Positions 1-8,452 of a stretch of 64,000 nucleotides of DNA are shown one piece after another. Under the pieces are notes generated by a model. That model saw only the letters and a program-made list of their open reading frames with translations, ran no database searches and was not told the origin of the DNA. The DNA lies in contig CAYRPN010000017.1 of assembly GCA_964426135.1 (NCBI GenBank), positions 3,210 through 67,209 of the forward strand, read 5' to 3'. Positions within the stretch are counted from its first letter, which is position 1, and the number at the start of each line of letters is the position of its first letter. Both the position numbers and the translations under genes were made by a program. This DNA is from CAYRPN01 sp964426135. Lineage in GTDB: Bacteria; Planctomycetota; Phycisphaerae; Phycisphaerales; Phycisphaeraceae.

Positions 1-1256
1 GTGAACGTGCCGACCTTGTACGACGCGGCATTGCTCCCCGTTATCGTCTCGACCGGCTTGGTGAAGGCGATCTTGAAACCATCCGGCTCGATCGTGATGC
101 GCTTGATCTCAAAGGGCATTCGCCCGCTCCACTCCAGGCGTTCCAAGGCGAACGGCTTGATGCCTCGCACCGGCCAACCGCGGTTGGTGCCGCCGCAGAG
201 GAGATTGCCTTGCGGGGTGAACTGCACATTGAGAATCCCCGTCGAAAGCTCCTCGCGGAACGGGTAGCAAGCGCCCTGCCACACGCCGTTCACTTTCTCC
301 GTCGTCGCCCGCATGATGATCGACTGTGTGTAGTCTCCAAGAAACATCTGATCCTCGAACGGACCAAACTTTCCCTTCGTGCGGTCGATGGTGAATCCCG
401 TGATCGACCGGCCCATGCGGATGTACGGAAAGATCACCGCGTAAGGCGTAAGCTGCGGCACTCGTTCCCTTTCGATCAGAACCCGCGAGCCTGATTTCGG
501 GTCCGTGGGAGCCGGGCCCATTTCCGGCGCGTACTTGTACCAATTGAAACTGATCGGGTGTCCCATGAAGCTGCCAGGCGTGATGGCCTTGAGGCTGCAG
601 GACGAGTTCCAAGGCCCCTGGCTTTCGATATAGAACAGCGCGTCGTGTTCATTGACGCCGATGCCGCCGGGGCTGCGCAGGCCGCTGGCGACAGGGATCG
701 TCTTCCCCTCCGGCGTGACCTTCATCACCCATCCGCGGAACAGAGCATACGAGTTGTATGAATTCGAAAGCCCCAGCGCTACATACAGATTGCCTTCCTT
801 GTCGAACTTCGATCCAAACGCATACTCGTGATAGTTGGCGTAGCCCCAGCCATCGGACACGGTCTCGAAACGATCAGCCTTGCCATCGCTGTTGGTATCC
901 CTGACGCGCGTCAGTTCGCAGCTTTGCGTGACGTAGAACGCCTTGTCTTTGTATTCCAGGCCGAAGATCTCATCGAGACCGGTGGCGAAGAGGTGATATT
1001 TCGGATTCGGCTTCCTGTCATCAACGCCATCGACAATGTATATCTCGCCGTAACGAGTGCCGATCGCCACGCGCTTGTCCGGCAGCACGGTGAAGGCGCC
1101 GGCCTCGATCACCATATCCTTGGGGATCGGTAGGTTGACAATGGGATAATATTCCCGCTCTCGCTCGGCGGTGCCCCATCGCTCGCCGACATCTTCGGCG
1201 CGGGCAGGCGACGCAGTCAACGCGCAAGCCAGGAGCAGTGCCAGTCGCCAGCCCAT
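1..1256 (-). CDS. Secreted beta-propeller (sorbosone/PQQ-glucose dehydrogenase-like), 3' end cut by window
   Basis: An open frame runs from an ATG at 1256 to the window edge without a stop (418 codons visible). It starts with a clean signal peptide (MGWRLALLLACALTASPARA, then ED), so the product is exported. The body has the repeating pattern of planctomycete propeller proteins related to L-sorbosone/PQQ-glucose dehydrogenases: PKDMVIEAGAFTVLPDKRVA, then GLEYKDKAFYVTQSCELTRV and LRSPGGIGVNEHDALFYIES. The visible end (FTKPVETITGSNAASYKVGTF) is the start of the accessory region often seen after the propeller. The next upstream gene on the strand, a multiheme cytochrome, ends only 4 nt before this ATG, so the two are probably co-transcribed and may form an electron-transfer pair; that link is inference. 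Substrate and cofactor are unknown. Confidence 0.75.
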   Translation of the reverse strand, partial: MGWRLALLLACALTASPARAEDVGERWGTAEREREYYPIVNLPIPKDMVIEAGAFTVLPDKRVAIGTRYGEIYIVDGVDDRKPNPKYHLFATGLDEIFGLEYKDKAFYVTQSCELTRVRDTNSDGKADRFETVSDGWGYANYHEYAFGSKFDKEGNLYVALGLSNSYNSYALFRGWVMKVTPEGKTIPVASGLRSPGGIGVNEHDALFYIESQGPWNSSCSLKAITPGSFMGHPISFNWYKYAPEMGPAPTDPKSGSRVLIERERVPQLTPYAVIFPYIRMGRSITGFTIDRTKGKFGPFEDQMFLGDYTQSIIMRATTEKVNGVWQGACYPFREELSTGILNVQFTPQGNLLCGGTNRGWPVRGIKPFALERLEWSGRMPFEIKRITIEPDGFKIAFTKPVETITGSNAASYKVGTF

Positions 1257-1260
1257 GTTG

Positions 1261-3582
1261 TTATTGGAGTAGTTCATAGGTGATCGTCACCGTGGAATCG
1301 CCCTTGGGAATGTCGAGTTTCAGCAACAGTTCCATGATGCCCTTGTCCGCACCCAACTGGCGCAACGCGGTGGCCGTCTGCGGTATGCTCAGACGCAACT
1401 CGTTGGTCTTGAACTGTTGCTTGGACACCGTCTCGACTTTGCCGGTCAGGGCACGGAACCAGACGGTTCGCGCCTGCGGCGCGGAGAATTTCAGCGTGCG
1501 CACCAATGTTGGTTTCTCAGTCGTTGCGCCAGCCCCGGAACCCGTTGGAGCCGAGCGGTCTTCGACGCCGACTTCGCCTGCGATGAGATACATCAAGGTC
1601 GGGATCGATGCGTCGTCAAGGAAATACCCCTTGAACTGATATCCGCGATTGCGTGGGTAGAGCGGGTCGGGATTGACCGGCGCCTCCTTGGTCATGGTGG
1701 GACGCAACGGCCATGGGGCCTTGTCGTCCGGCAGTTCGCAGAACGAAACATCCTGCGCCAGCGTCACAGCCCGGGCAGCCGGGTTGAAGCCGCCCGAACC
1801 CTGTCCGCCGCGGCCGACGTTGATGAAGTCGCCCCGCCACAGTCCCGTCAACGTGCCGGTCTCGGCATTGAAGGCGTAATTCAGCCCGCCCGGGAATCCC
1901 ACGGCAATGCCGCGATAGCCCGCGATGCCGCTGCGTCCGCGGTAGGTCTGCGCTTTGTCGGTGATGCGAAGCTTGGAGTCGATGGAGCGGATGCCCGACG
2001 GATCATTGGCGGAGGTGCCCAGCGAAAGGAAATACCACATCGCCTCGATCTGGCTGTCGGTGTCGCCGTTGAGGATGTCGCTCCGCACCGCCTTTCCGTC
2101 GGGCCAGTACGTGGGCATGATGATGCCGCGCCGGTAGGCGCCGGGATTGAGCATGAAGTGATAAAACCAGCTCGGCTTAAGGCGTTCGTTGGTCGTGGTG
2201 AGATCAATGCCCTTGAAACCCGGCGACGATTTGCCGTTGAAATTGTGGCAGGTGATGCAATTGAGACCCTTGTCGCCAAGCAACTGATGGCCGGCGGTGC
2301 GCAACTCTCTTTCCCGCTCCTTCTTGGGCGCCGCAAACTCCACGGCCTTCATCGTGTCGACACGGGCAAACAGCTCCGGCAGGTGCCGCAGGTTGCCCTC
2401 GCCGAACTGCGGCATGCGCGTGCGCATGTAGGGCCGAACCGATTCACCATCGAAGAGCACGCGCTGCATCCACACGGTTTGCAGTTTGGCGCCGACCAGC
2501 GTCAGTTGCGGCGGAATGCGTGCGTCATCGCCCAGGTTCTTCTCATCGGTCTGGAAGAGTTCGTTGTGTGCGGCAATGACGCCGCCGTGATCGCCGCGCA
2601 CGTGACAAGCCAGGCAGTTGAATGCGGTCAGAGTCATGTCGATCCGCATCTTGTCCGTGACCGGTTCAGGCTTGGCGGCGAGGGCAGTTCGGATCGCGTG
2701 CTTCTGTGCGTCGCTGAGGTTGAAGCGCGGGCTCTTGCCTGGTTTGTCCGCCAGGCATCCGCGGCTGGAGTCCAGTGCCTGCATGGCGGCGGCGGGCGTT
2801 GCGGGAACATCGCCGAGCTTGTGGCATGCCGCGCAGTTGTACTGTTGAAAATATCTCCTGCCGGCGGCAACCATCGCATCGTCGGCTTTCAACGGCGCGA
2901 CAGGCTGAGCCGCGGCGCCCAGGAGATAACCGGCGATCGCCCCGGCTTCGGGACGCGTCAGCTTCATGTCCGGCATCCGGCCTGATGAACGCACGCGCAC
3001 TGGTTGAAACAGGAATTCTTCCAGCGATTGCCGGCTGTACTTCGCGGGAATGTGGGCAAGCGATACCGCAACGTCCTTTGTCGTTTCGACGTTCTTCTCA
3101 TCGCGCGGGGCGTGGCAGGCGATGCATCCGACGGTATGAAACAGTTCCTTGCCCGTCGCCGCATCGTTGGCCGCGACCGCGTCTGCCTTGAACGGATGCG
3201 GAGACTGCGCGACGAGGAAATGGGTGATCGCATTGGCAATCTCGCCGCGCCTGGCGTCCGATTCCGACGCCAGCAGGTCCGGCATGGTCGTTCCGGCATG
3301 CACCGCCGAGGGCGACGCGATGAATCGCCGCAGGAATTCCGGCGAGACGCGCGAGCCGACGTCGGACAGGTCTGGCGCCGTCTTCTCAAGATGAAACCCG
3401 GCCGGACGACTGTGGCATGCAACGCAGCGCAACTCACCAAGAAGCAGGTCGCCCGCCTGGTGCGTCGAGAGCGGGTGGTTGCCGCGAAGACCGGGCACAA
3501 TCGGCTCGGCGAATGCGGAGCTGACGCTCATCGCGAGCAACGAGGCCGTCAACCATGGGAGCAGTCGTGGCATGAAGAACAC
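1261..3582 (-). CDS. Secreted multiheme c-type cytochrome (five CxxCH)
   Basis: 773 aa with an N-terminal signal peptide (hydrophobic residues 5-25, ending SSAFAEP). Five heme c attachment motifs are visible: CVACH (53-57), CIACH (153-157), CAACH (250-254), CLACH (323-327) and CITCH (442-446). Several are followed some 40-60 residues later by an MP dipeptide (TTMPDLL near 99, GRMPDMK near 202, RTRMPQF near 389), the usual position of a methionine axial ligand, so these look like tandem class I cytochrome domains. From about residue 520 to the end is a region without CxxCH that I do not recognise, rich in beta-strand-like sequence. It is a periplasmic electron carrier by inference. It precedes the propeller gene by 4 nt on the same strand. 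Redox partner and substrate cannot be told from sequence. Confidence 0.85.
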   Translation of the reverse strand: MFFMPRLLPWLTASLLAMSVSSAFAEPIVPGLRGNHPLSTHQAGDLLLGELRCVACHSRPAGFHLEKTAPDLSDVGSRVSPEFLRRFIASPSAVHAGTTMPDLLASESDARRGEIANAITHFLVAQSPHPFKADAVAANDAATGKELFHTVGCIACHAPRDEKNVETTKDVAVSLAHIPAKYSRQSLEEFLFQPVRVRSSGRMPDMKLTRPEAGAIAGYLLGAAAQPVAPLKADDAMVAAGRRYFQQYNCAACHKLGDVPATPAAAMQALDSSRGCLADKPGKSPRFNLSDAQKHAIRTALAAKPEPVTDKMRIDMTLTAFNCLACHVRGDHGGVIAAHNELFQTDEKNLGDDARIPPQLTLVGAKLQTVWMQRVLFDGESVRPYMRTRMPQFGEGNLRHLPELFARVDTMKAVEFAAPKKERERELRTAGHQLLGDKGLNCITCHNFNGKSSPGFKGIDLTTTNERLKPSWFYHFMLNPGAYRRGIIMPTYWPDGKAVRSDILNGDTDSQIEAMWYFLSLGTSANDPSGIRSIDSKLRITDKAQTYRGRSGIAGYRGIAVGFPGGLNYAFNAETGTLTGLWRGDFINVGRGGQGSGGFNPAARAVTLAQDVSFCELPDDKAPWPLRPTMTKEAPVNPDPLYPRNRGYQFKGYFLDDASIPTLMYLIAGEVGVEDRSAPTGSGAGATTEKPTLVRTLKFSAPQARTVWFRALTGKVETVSKQQFKTNELRLSIPQTATALRQLGADKGIMELLLKLDIPKGDSTVTITYELLQ

Positions 3583-3833
3583 CTCGATAGCGGAGGAAGG
3601 CCGTCAATGAACGCCCGCATGATACTCGGATGAAATCAGACTTCGCGAGCGATCAGATCATCGCCGCCGATGCGCTCCTGGCGAGTCCGGCCAGGCGGCT
3701 CAACGGGAGTCTCGCCCTGCCCAATGCGACTGCTCCGCGGCTAGACTGCGAATCGTTTCGCATCGCCCTCGTTTCCGCTATCCTGTGGACGTGCCGCGTT
3801 ACCTGAGTCCGATCGTCGGAGATTGCCGAATTT

Positions 3834-6800
3834 ATGCCTCAGATCACGAAACTGCTCGTCGCCAACCGCAGCGAAATCGCCATTCGCATTTTCCGCAGCA
3901 CGCATGAACTGAATATCCGCACGGTGGCGATTTACACGCATGAAGACCGGTACGCCCTCCATCGGTTCAAGGCCGATGAAGCGTACATGATCGGCAAACC
4001 GGGTGAACCGATCCGGGCGTATCTCGACATTCCGGCCATCATTCACATCGCCAAGGAATGCGGGGCCGACGCCATTCATCCAGGATACGGCTTCCTCTCC
4101 GAAAACCCGGCGCTGGCTCACGCTTGCGAAAGTGCCGGCATCACGTTCGTCGGTCCGACTGTGAAAATCCTCGAGCAGTTGGGCGACAAGATCACGGCCC
4201 GCGAAATCGCCAAGGCGGCCGGCGTCCCGGTGCTCGGCGGCAGCGTCGCGCCGATCAGCAGCGTCGATGACGGCATGAAACTCGCCGCATCGCTGAAATA
4301 CCCGGTGATCCTGAAAGCGGCCAAAGGCGGCGGCGGCCGCGGCATGCGCGTCGTCAACAACCCCGACGACTTCAAGCCGATGTTCGAGCAGGCCCAGCGG
4401 GAATCGATGAACGCGTTCGGCAGCCCGGACATCTTCGTTGAGAAATTCGTCTCCCAGCCGCGGCATATCGAAGTGCAACTGCTCGGCGATGCCCATGGCA
4501 ATCTCGTCCATCTGTGGGAACGCGATTGCTCGGTGCAGCGGCGGCACCAGAAGATCGTGGAAATCGCCCCGGCCCCGTTTCTGGACGCCAGGATCCGAGC
4601 AGACATCTGCGAGGCCGCGCTGAAAATCGGCCGGGCCGTCGGCTACCGCAATGCGGGGACCGTCGAGTTTCTGTACGACACCGAAGGCAAGACCTTCTAC
4701 TTCATCGAAGTGAATCCGCGAATTCAGGTGGAGCACACCGTCACCGAGGAAGTGACCGGGATCGACCTCGTCAAGTCGCAGATTCTCGTCGCCACCGGGA
4801 TGCCGCTGTCCGATCCGGAAATCAACCTCGGCAACCAGGCGGAGATCAAGACCACCGGCTTCGCCATTCAGAGCCGCGTCACGACGGAAGACCCGGCGAA
4901 CAATTTCATGCCCGACTACGGCCGCGTCTCGCACTACCGGTCGTCCGGCGGAGCCGGCATCCGGCTCGACGCCGGCAGTGCGTATTCCGGCGCCACCGTC
5001 AATCCGTTTTACGATTCGCTGCTGGTGAAGGTCACCGTTCGCGGCCGGCGCTTTTCGGATGCCTGCATCCGCATGGAACGCTGCCTGCAGGAATTCCGCA
5101 TCCGCGGCGTGAAGTCGAACATCCCCTTCCTCATCAAGGTGATGACGCATCCGAAATTCATCGCGGGCGACTTCACCACCCGGTTCATCGACGAGACGCC
5201 CGAGCTCTTCCAGTTCACCCCGCGCAAGGACCGGGCGACGCGAGTCCTGACATTCCTCGGCGAAACGATCATCAACGGTTGCGCGGGAATCGACAAGGCC
5301 GTCGTCTCGCAAGTGAACCGCCAACCGGCACCGGTCCCGAATGTCGATCTGAATCGGCCGATTCCGCCCGGCACGAAAGACCTGCTGACCAAGCTCGGGC
5401 CGAAGAAATTCGCCGACTGGGTGCTGAATCAGAAGAATCTGCTGATCACGGATACGACGTTCCGGGATGCTCACCAATCGCTGCTGGCGACGCGGTTCCG
5501 AACTTACGATCTGCTGCAGATCGCCGACGCCTACGCCCACCACTGCCCGCAGTTGTTTTCGCTGGAAATGTGGGGCGGGGCCACGTTCGACACGTCGATG
5601 CGGTTCCTGAAGGAATCGCCGTGGGATCGCTTGTCGCAGCTTCGTCAGAAGGTGCCCAACATCCTGTTTCAGATGTTGCTGCGGGCGTCGAACGCCGTCG
5701 GATACACCAACTACCCGGACAACGTGGTGCAGGAATTTGTGAAGGTGGCGGCTGCGTCAGGCATCGACGTGTTCCGCGTGTTCGATTCGCTCAACTGGGC
5801 TCCGAACATGCGGGTGGCGATGGATGCTGTGCTTGAAACGGGCGCGATCTGCGAAGCGGCGATCTGCTACTCCGGCGACATCCTGAACCCGGCCCGCCCG
5901 AAATACAACCTGAAATATTACGTCGAGCTCGCCCAGCAACTCGAAAAGATGGGCGCGCACATCCTCGCCATCAAGGATATGGCGGGCTTGTGCAAACCCG
6001 CGGCAGCGCGATTGCTGGTGAAGGAACTGAAGCAGGCCGTCGGTATCCCGATTCACTTCCACACGCACGACACGGCCGGCGTTCAGGCGGGGGCGATTCT
6101 CGCCGCCAGCGAAGTCGGCCTGGATATCGCCGACGGAGCGGTCGCCTCGATGTCCGGCGGGACGTCGCAGCCGAATCTCAACGGGCTGGTCGAAGCCCTG
6201 CGATTTTCGGACCGGCCCACGGACCTGTCGTCCGACCACCTGGACGACATCTCGCGGTACTGGGAAGTCGTCCGCGGCTACTACAAGCCGTTTGAAACCG
6301 TGATGCTGCCGGCGACGTCCGATCTGTATCGCCACGAGATGCCCGGCGGGCAGTACACGAATCTGTATCAGCAGGCGAAGTCCCTGGGGCTCGCCGAGCG
6401 CTGGCCTGAAATCTGCCGGGTGTACGCCGACGTGAACCAGCTCTTCGGCGACATCGTCAAAGTCACGCCGAGCTCCAAGTCGGTCGGCGATATGGCGCTG
6501 TTCATGGTCGCCAACGGGCTGACGCCGGCGGACATTCTGGATGAGAACCGCGAGCTCTCGTTCCCCGAATCGGTGCTCGATCTGATCGGCGGCAAGATGG
6601 GCCAGCCGCCCGGCGGTTTTCCCGAGGCCGTCGTCCGCCGGGTGATGCGGGAGAAGCCGGTGGTCACGACCAGGCCCGGAGCGGGTTTGCCGCCGGCCGA
6701 CTTCGCCAAGGCCGCGGAGACCGTGCGGCATTTCCTGAAGCGCGAGCCGACGCGGCAGGAAGTCGTGACGTGGATTCTGTATCCGAAAGTATTCGAAGAG

Positions 6801-7280
6801 TTTGCCGCGCACCTGCACAGGTATTCCAACACGAGCGGCCTGCCGACGCCGGTTTTTTTCTACGGCCAGCAGCCGGGCGAAGAGTTCGCAGTGGACATCG
6901 AGCCGGGCAAGCGGCTGTTCGTGAAGTTTCTCACGGTCGGCGATCCGCATCCCGACGGCAAGCGGACGGTCTTCTTCGAGCTCAACGGCCAGCCGCGCGA
7001 TGTCACCGTGGTGGACAAGTCCCTGGCGCCGCTGCGACCGACCAACGCCAAGGCGGAACCCGGCAACCCGAACCACGTCGGAGCCAGCATGCCGGGAATG
7101 GTCGTCACGGTTGCCGTGCAGCCTGGCAACGTCGTCAAGAAAGGCCAGAAACTGCTCAGCCTGGAAGCGATGAAGATGGAGACGAATCTTTACGCCGAAC
7201 GCGACGGGAAGGTCGCCCAGGTGCTGGTGCGCCCCGGCCTGCAGGTATCGACGGGCGATTTGCTCGTGTCATTCGTGTGA
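3834..7280 (+). CDS. pyc: Pyruvate carboxylase (biotin-dependent, single chain)
   Basis: 1148 aa, the usual length of single-chain pyruvate carboxylase, which carboxylates pyruvate to oxaloacetate with ATP and bicarbonate in the cytoplasm. Domains in order: biotin carboxylase (about 1-455, starting KLLVANRSEIAIRIFR, ATP-grasp glycine loop KAAKGGGGRGMRVV), carboxyltransferase (about 530-810, DTTFRDAHQSLLATR and the HFHTHDTAG metal-site stretch), PYC/OADA linker domain, and a C-terminal biotinyl domain with EAMKMET, where Lys1114 should carry biotin. The start gives the canonical N-terminus. The biotin ligase gene follows 59 nt downstream on the same strand, a functional pairing of apo-enzyme and its modifying enzyme. 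No internal stop or frameshift is seen. Confidence 0.97.
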   Translation: MPQITKLLVANRSEIAIRIFRSTHELNIRTVAIYTHEDRYALHRFKADEAYMIGKPGEPIRAYLDIPAIIHIAKECGADAIHPGYGFLSENPALAHACESAGITFVGPTVKILEQLGDKITAREIAKAAGVPVLGGSVAPISSVDDGMKLAASLKYPVILKAAKGGGGRGMRVVNNPDDFKPMFEQAQRESMNAFGSPDIFVEKFVSQPRHIEVQLLGDAHGNLVHLWERDCSVQRRHQKIVEIAPAPFLDARIRADICEAALKIGRAVGYRNAGTVEFLYDTEGKTFYFIEVNPRIQVEHTVTEEVTGIDLVKSQILVATGMPLSDPEINLGNQAEIKTTGFAIQSRVTTEDPANNFMPDYGRVSHYRSSGGAGIRLDAGSAYSGATVNPFYDSLLVKVTVRGRRFSDACIRMERCLQEFRIRGVKSNIPFLIKVMTHPKFIAGDFTTRFIDETPELFQFTPRKDRATRVLTFLGETIINGCAGIDKAVVSQVNRQPAPVPNVDLNRPIPPGTKDLLTKLGPKKFADWVLNQKNLLITDTTFRDAHQSLLATRFRTYDLLQIADAYAHHCPQLFSLEMWGGATFDTSMRFLKESPWDRLSQLRQKVPNILFQMLLRASNAVGYTNYPDNVVQEFVKVAAASGIDVFRVFDSLNWAPNMRVAMDAVLETGAICEAAICYSGDILNPARPKYNLKYYVELAQQLEKMGAHILAIKDMAGLCKPAAARLLVKELKQAVGIPIHFHTHDTAGVQAGAILAASEVGLDIADGAVASMSGGTSQPNLNGLVEALRFSDRPTDLSSDHLDDISRYWEVVRGYYKPFETVMLPATSDLYRHEMPGGQYTNLYQQAKSLGLAERWPEICRVYADVNQLFGDIVKVTPSSKSVGDMALFMVANGLTPADILDENRELSFPESVLDLIGGKMGQPPGGFPEAVVRRVMREKPVVTTRPGAGLPPADFAKAAETVRHFLKREPTRQEVVTWILYPKVFEEFAAHLHRYSNTSGLPTPVFFYGQQPGEEFAVDIEPGKRLFVKFLTVGDPHPDGKRTVFFELNGQPRDVTVVDKSLAPLRPTNAKAEPGNPNHVGASMPGMVVTVAVQPGNVVKKGQKLLSLEAMKMETNLYAERDGKVAQVLVRPGLQVSTGDLLVSFV

Positions 7281-7339
7281 CGGGTGAATGGCGGCGCGGC
7301 CGTGCGACTGCACACCGAGCCGTCAACGGTTGATGCTCC

Positions 7340-8131
7340 ATGACAGCCCTCGACCTCACCGATGTTTTGAATCGCCTGGAGCGCGGCACGTTCATCCGCC
7401 GAACGGAATGGCACGACGAACTCGATTCGACCAATACCTTTGCCGCATCACTCGCGTCGCAGGTTCCGCTCGACCTGCCCTATCTCATCGGCGCCGTCCG
7501 CCAGACCGCAGGTCGGGGGCGGGGCCAGAACGCGTGGTGGTCTTCCCCTGGAGCGCTGACGTTTTCGTTGCTGCTGAATCCGCTGGACTACGGATTGCCG
7601 TTCGTGCGTTGGCCGCAGGTCGCGTTGATGACGGGCCTTGCGGTCGCGGAGACACTGGAGCATTTTCTTCCGCCGTCCGCCGTGCAACTCAAGTGGCCCA
7701 ATGACGTGTACGCCGCGGGTCGCAAAATCTGCGGGATCCTCACGGAAGTGCCAGGGGGCCGATCCGATCGGCTGGTCGTCGGCATCGGATTGAATGTCGG
7801 CAACACTCTGGCAGACGCCCCGGCGGACATTCAGGCCACCGCCGTCTCGTTGCGGGATTTACTGGGCGAGAGTCATCCTCCATTAGGCCTCGTGCTCACC
7901 ACGCTGATTTCCCGTTGGGAAGCATGGTTTCAACGGCTGGTCGCGCAACAGATCGACTTCCCGAGCCTGTGGCAAACGAAGTGCTATCTCACCGGCGCCC
8001 GGGTTTGCGTCACCGTCGGACCGGACTTACGCAGCGGAATCTGCCGCGGACTTGATCGGGACGGCGCGTTGCTGATCGAAACGCCAGCCGGGATCGAGCG
8101 CATTCTTGCCGGCACAGTACGGAAATACTGA
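7340..8131 (+). CDS. birA: Biotin--[acetyl-CoA-carboxylase] ligase, no DNA-binding domain
   Basis: 263 aa biotin protein ligase. It joins biotin to AMP and then to the acceptor lysine of biotin carboxyl carrier domains. Visible motifs: the biotin/adenylate-binding loop GRGRGQNAWWSSPG (residues about 56-69), KWPNDVY (about 118-124) and the GICGILTE-like segment (KICGILTEV), then the small C-terminal SH3-like domain ending RKY. The N-terminal winged helix of repressor-type BirA is absent, so it should be a monofunctional ligase and not a biotin operon repressor. It directly follows pyruvate carboxylase, its likely substrate, and is probably in the same transcript. Confidence 0.93.
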   Translation: MTALDLTDVLNRLERGTFIRRTEWHDELDSTNTFAASLASQVPLDLPYLIGAVRQTAGRGRGQNAWWSSPGALTFSLLLNPLDYGLPFVRWPQVALMTGLAVAETLEHFLPPSAVQLKWPNDVYAAGRKICGILTEVPGGRSDRLVVGIGLNVGNTLADAPADIQATAVSLRDLLGESHPPLGLVLTTLISRWEAWFQRLVAQQIDFPSLWQTKCYLTGARVCVTVGPDLRSGICRGLDRDGALLIETPAGIERILAGTVRKY

Positions 8132-8235
8132 TCGAAAATGGGAAACCAGGCGGGCCGGCGTCAGCGGGATTTGTTGGTGCTGGGTTCACCGCGTTGTTCC
8201 ACCTCGATGGCCTCGCAGGTGAGAGCAGACCTCAA

Positions 8236-8430
8236 ACCTGAGTTTCGGATAAGCCGCTGCGTTGCGCCGTTAGCCCCCGGCTCCGCCGGGGGAGGAGCGC
8301 GGTAGAGATCGATCGCGCAACAACCGCACGGCAGAGTCCGCGCTTGGACGATCATCGACCGCCAATTGCCCGCCACCATCACCCCACCCCCGGCGGAGCC
8401 GGGGGCTAATGGCTTATCCGAAACTCAGGT
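8236..8430. repeat. Long intergenic inverted repeat with GC-rich arms
   Basis: Fills most of the 321-nt gap between birA and the giant PQQ-repeat gene. Outer arms ACCTGAGTTTCGGATAAGCC (8236-8255) and its exact complement at 8411-8430, followed inward by TTAGCCCCCGGCTCCGCCGG (8270 on) and its complement near 8387-8409. About 95 nt separate the arms. A possible short frame on the minus strand (8161-8382) lies across the repeat and is not supported as a gene. It belongs with the other palindromic insertions in this window in general design, although its sequence family is different. Confidence 0.8.
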
Positions 8431-8452
8431 CCAAAGCGAGATCGCGGCGAAC

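Noticed and set aside
8161..8382. 73-codon minus-strand frame in the birA downstream gap
   Set aside because: Consists mostly of inverted-repeat sequence with no ribosome-binding site or family signs.
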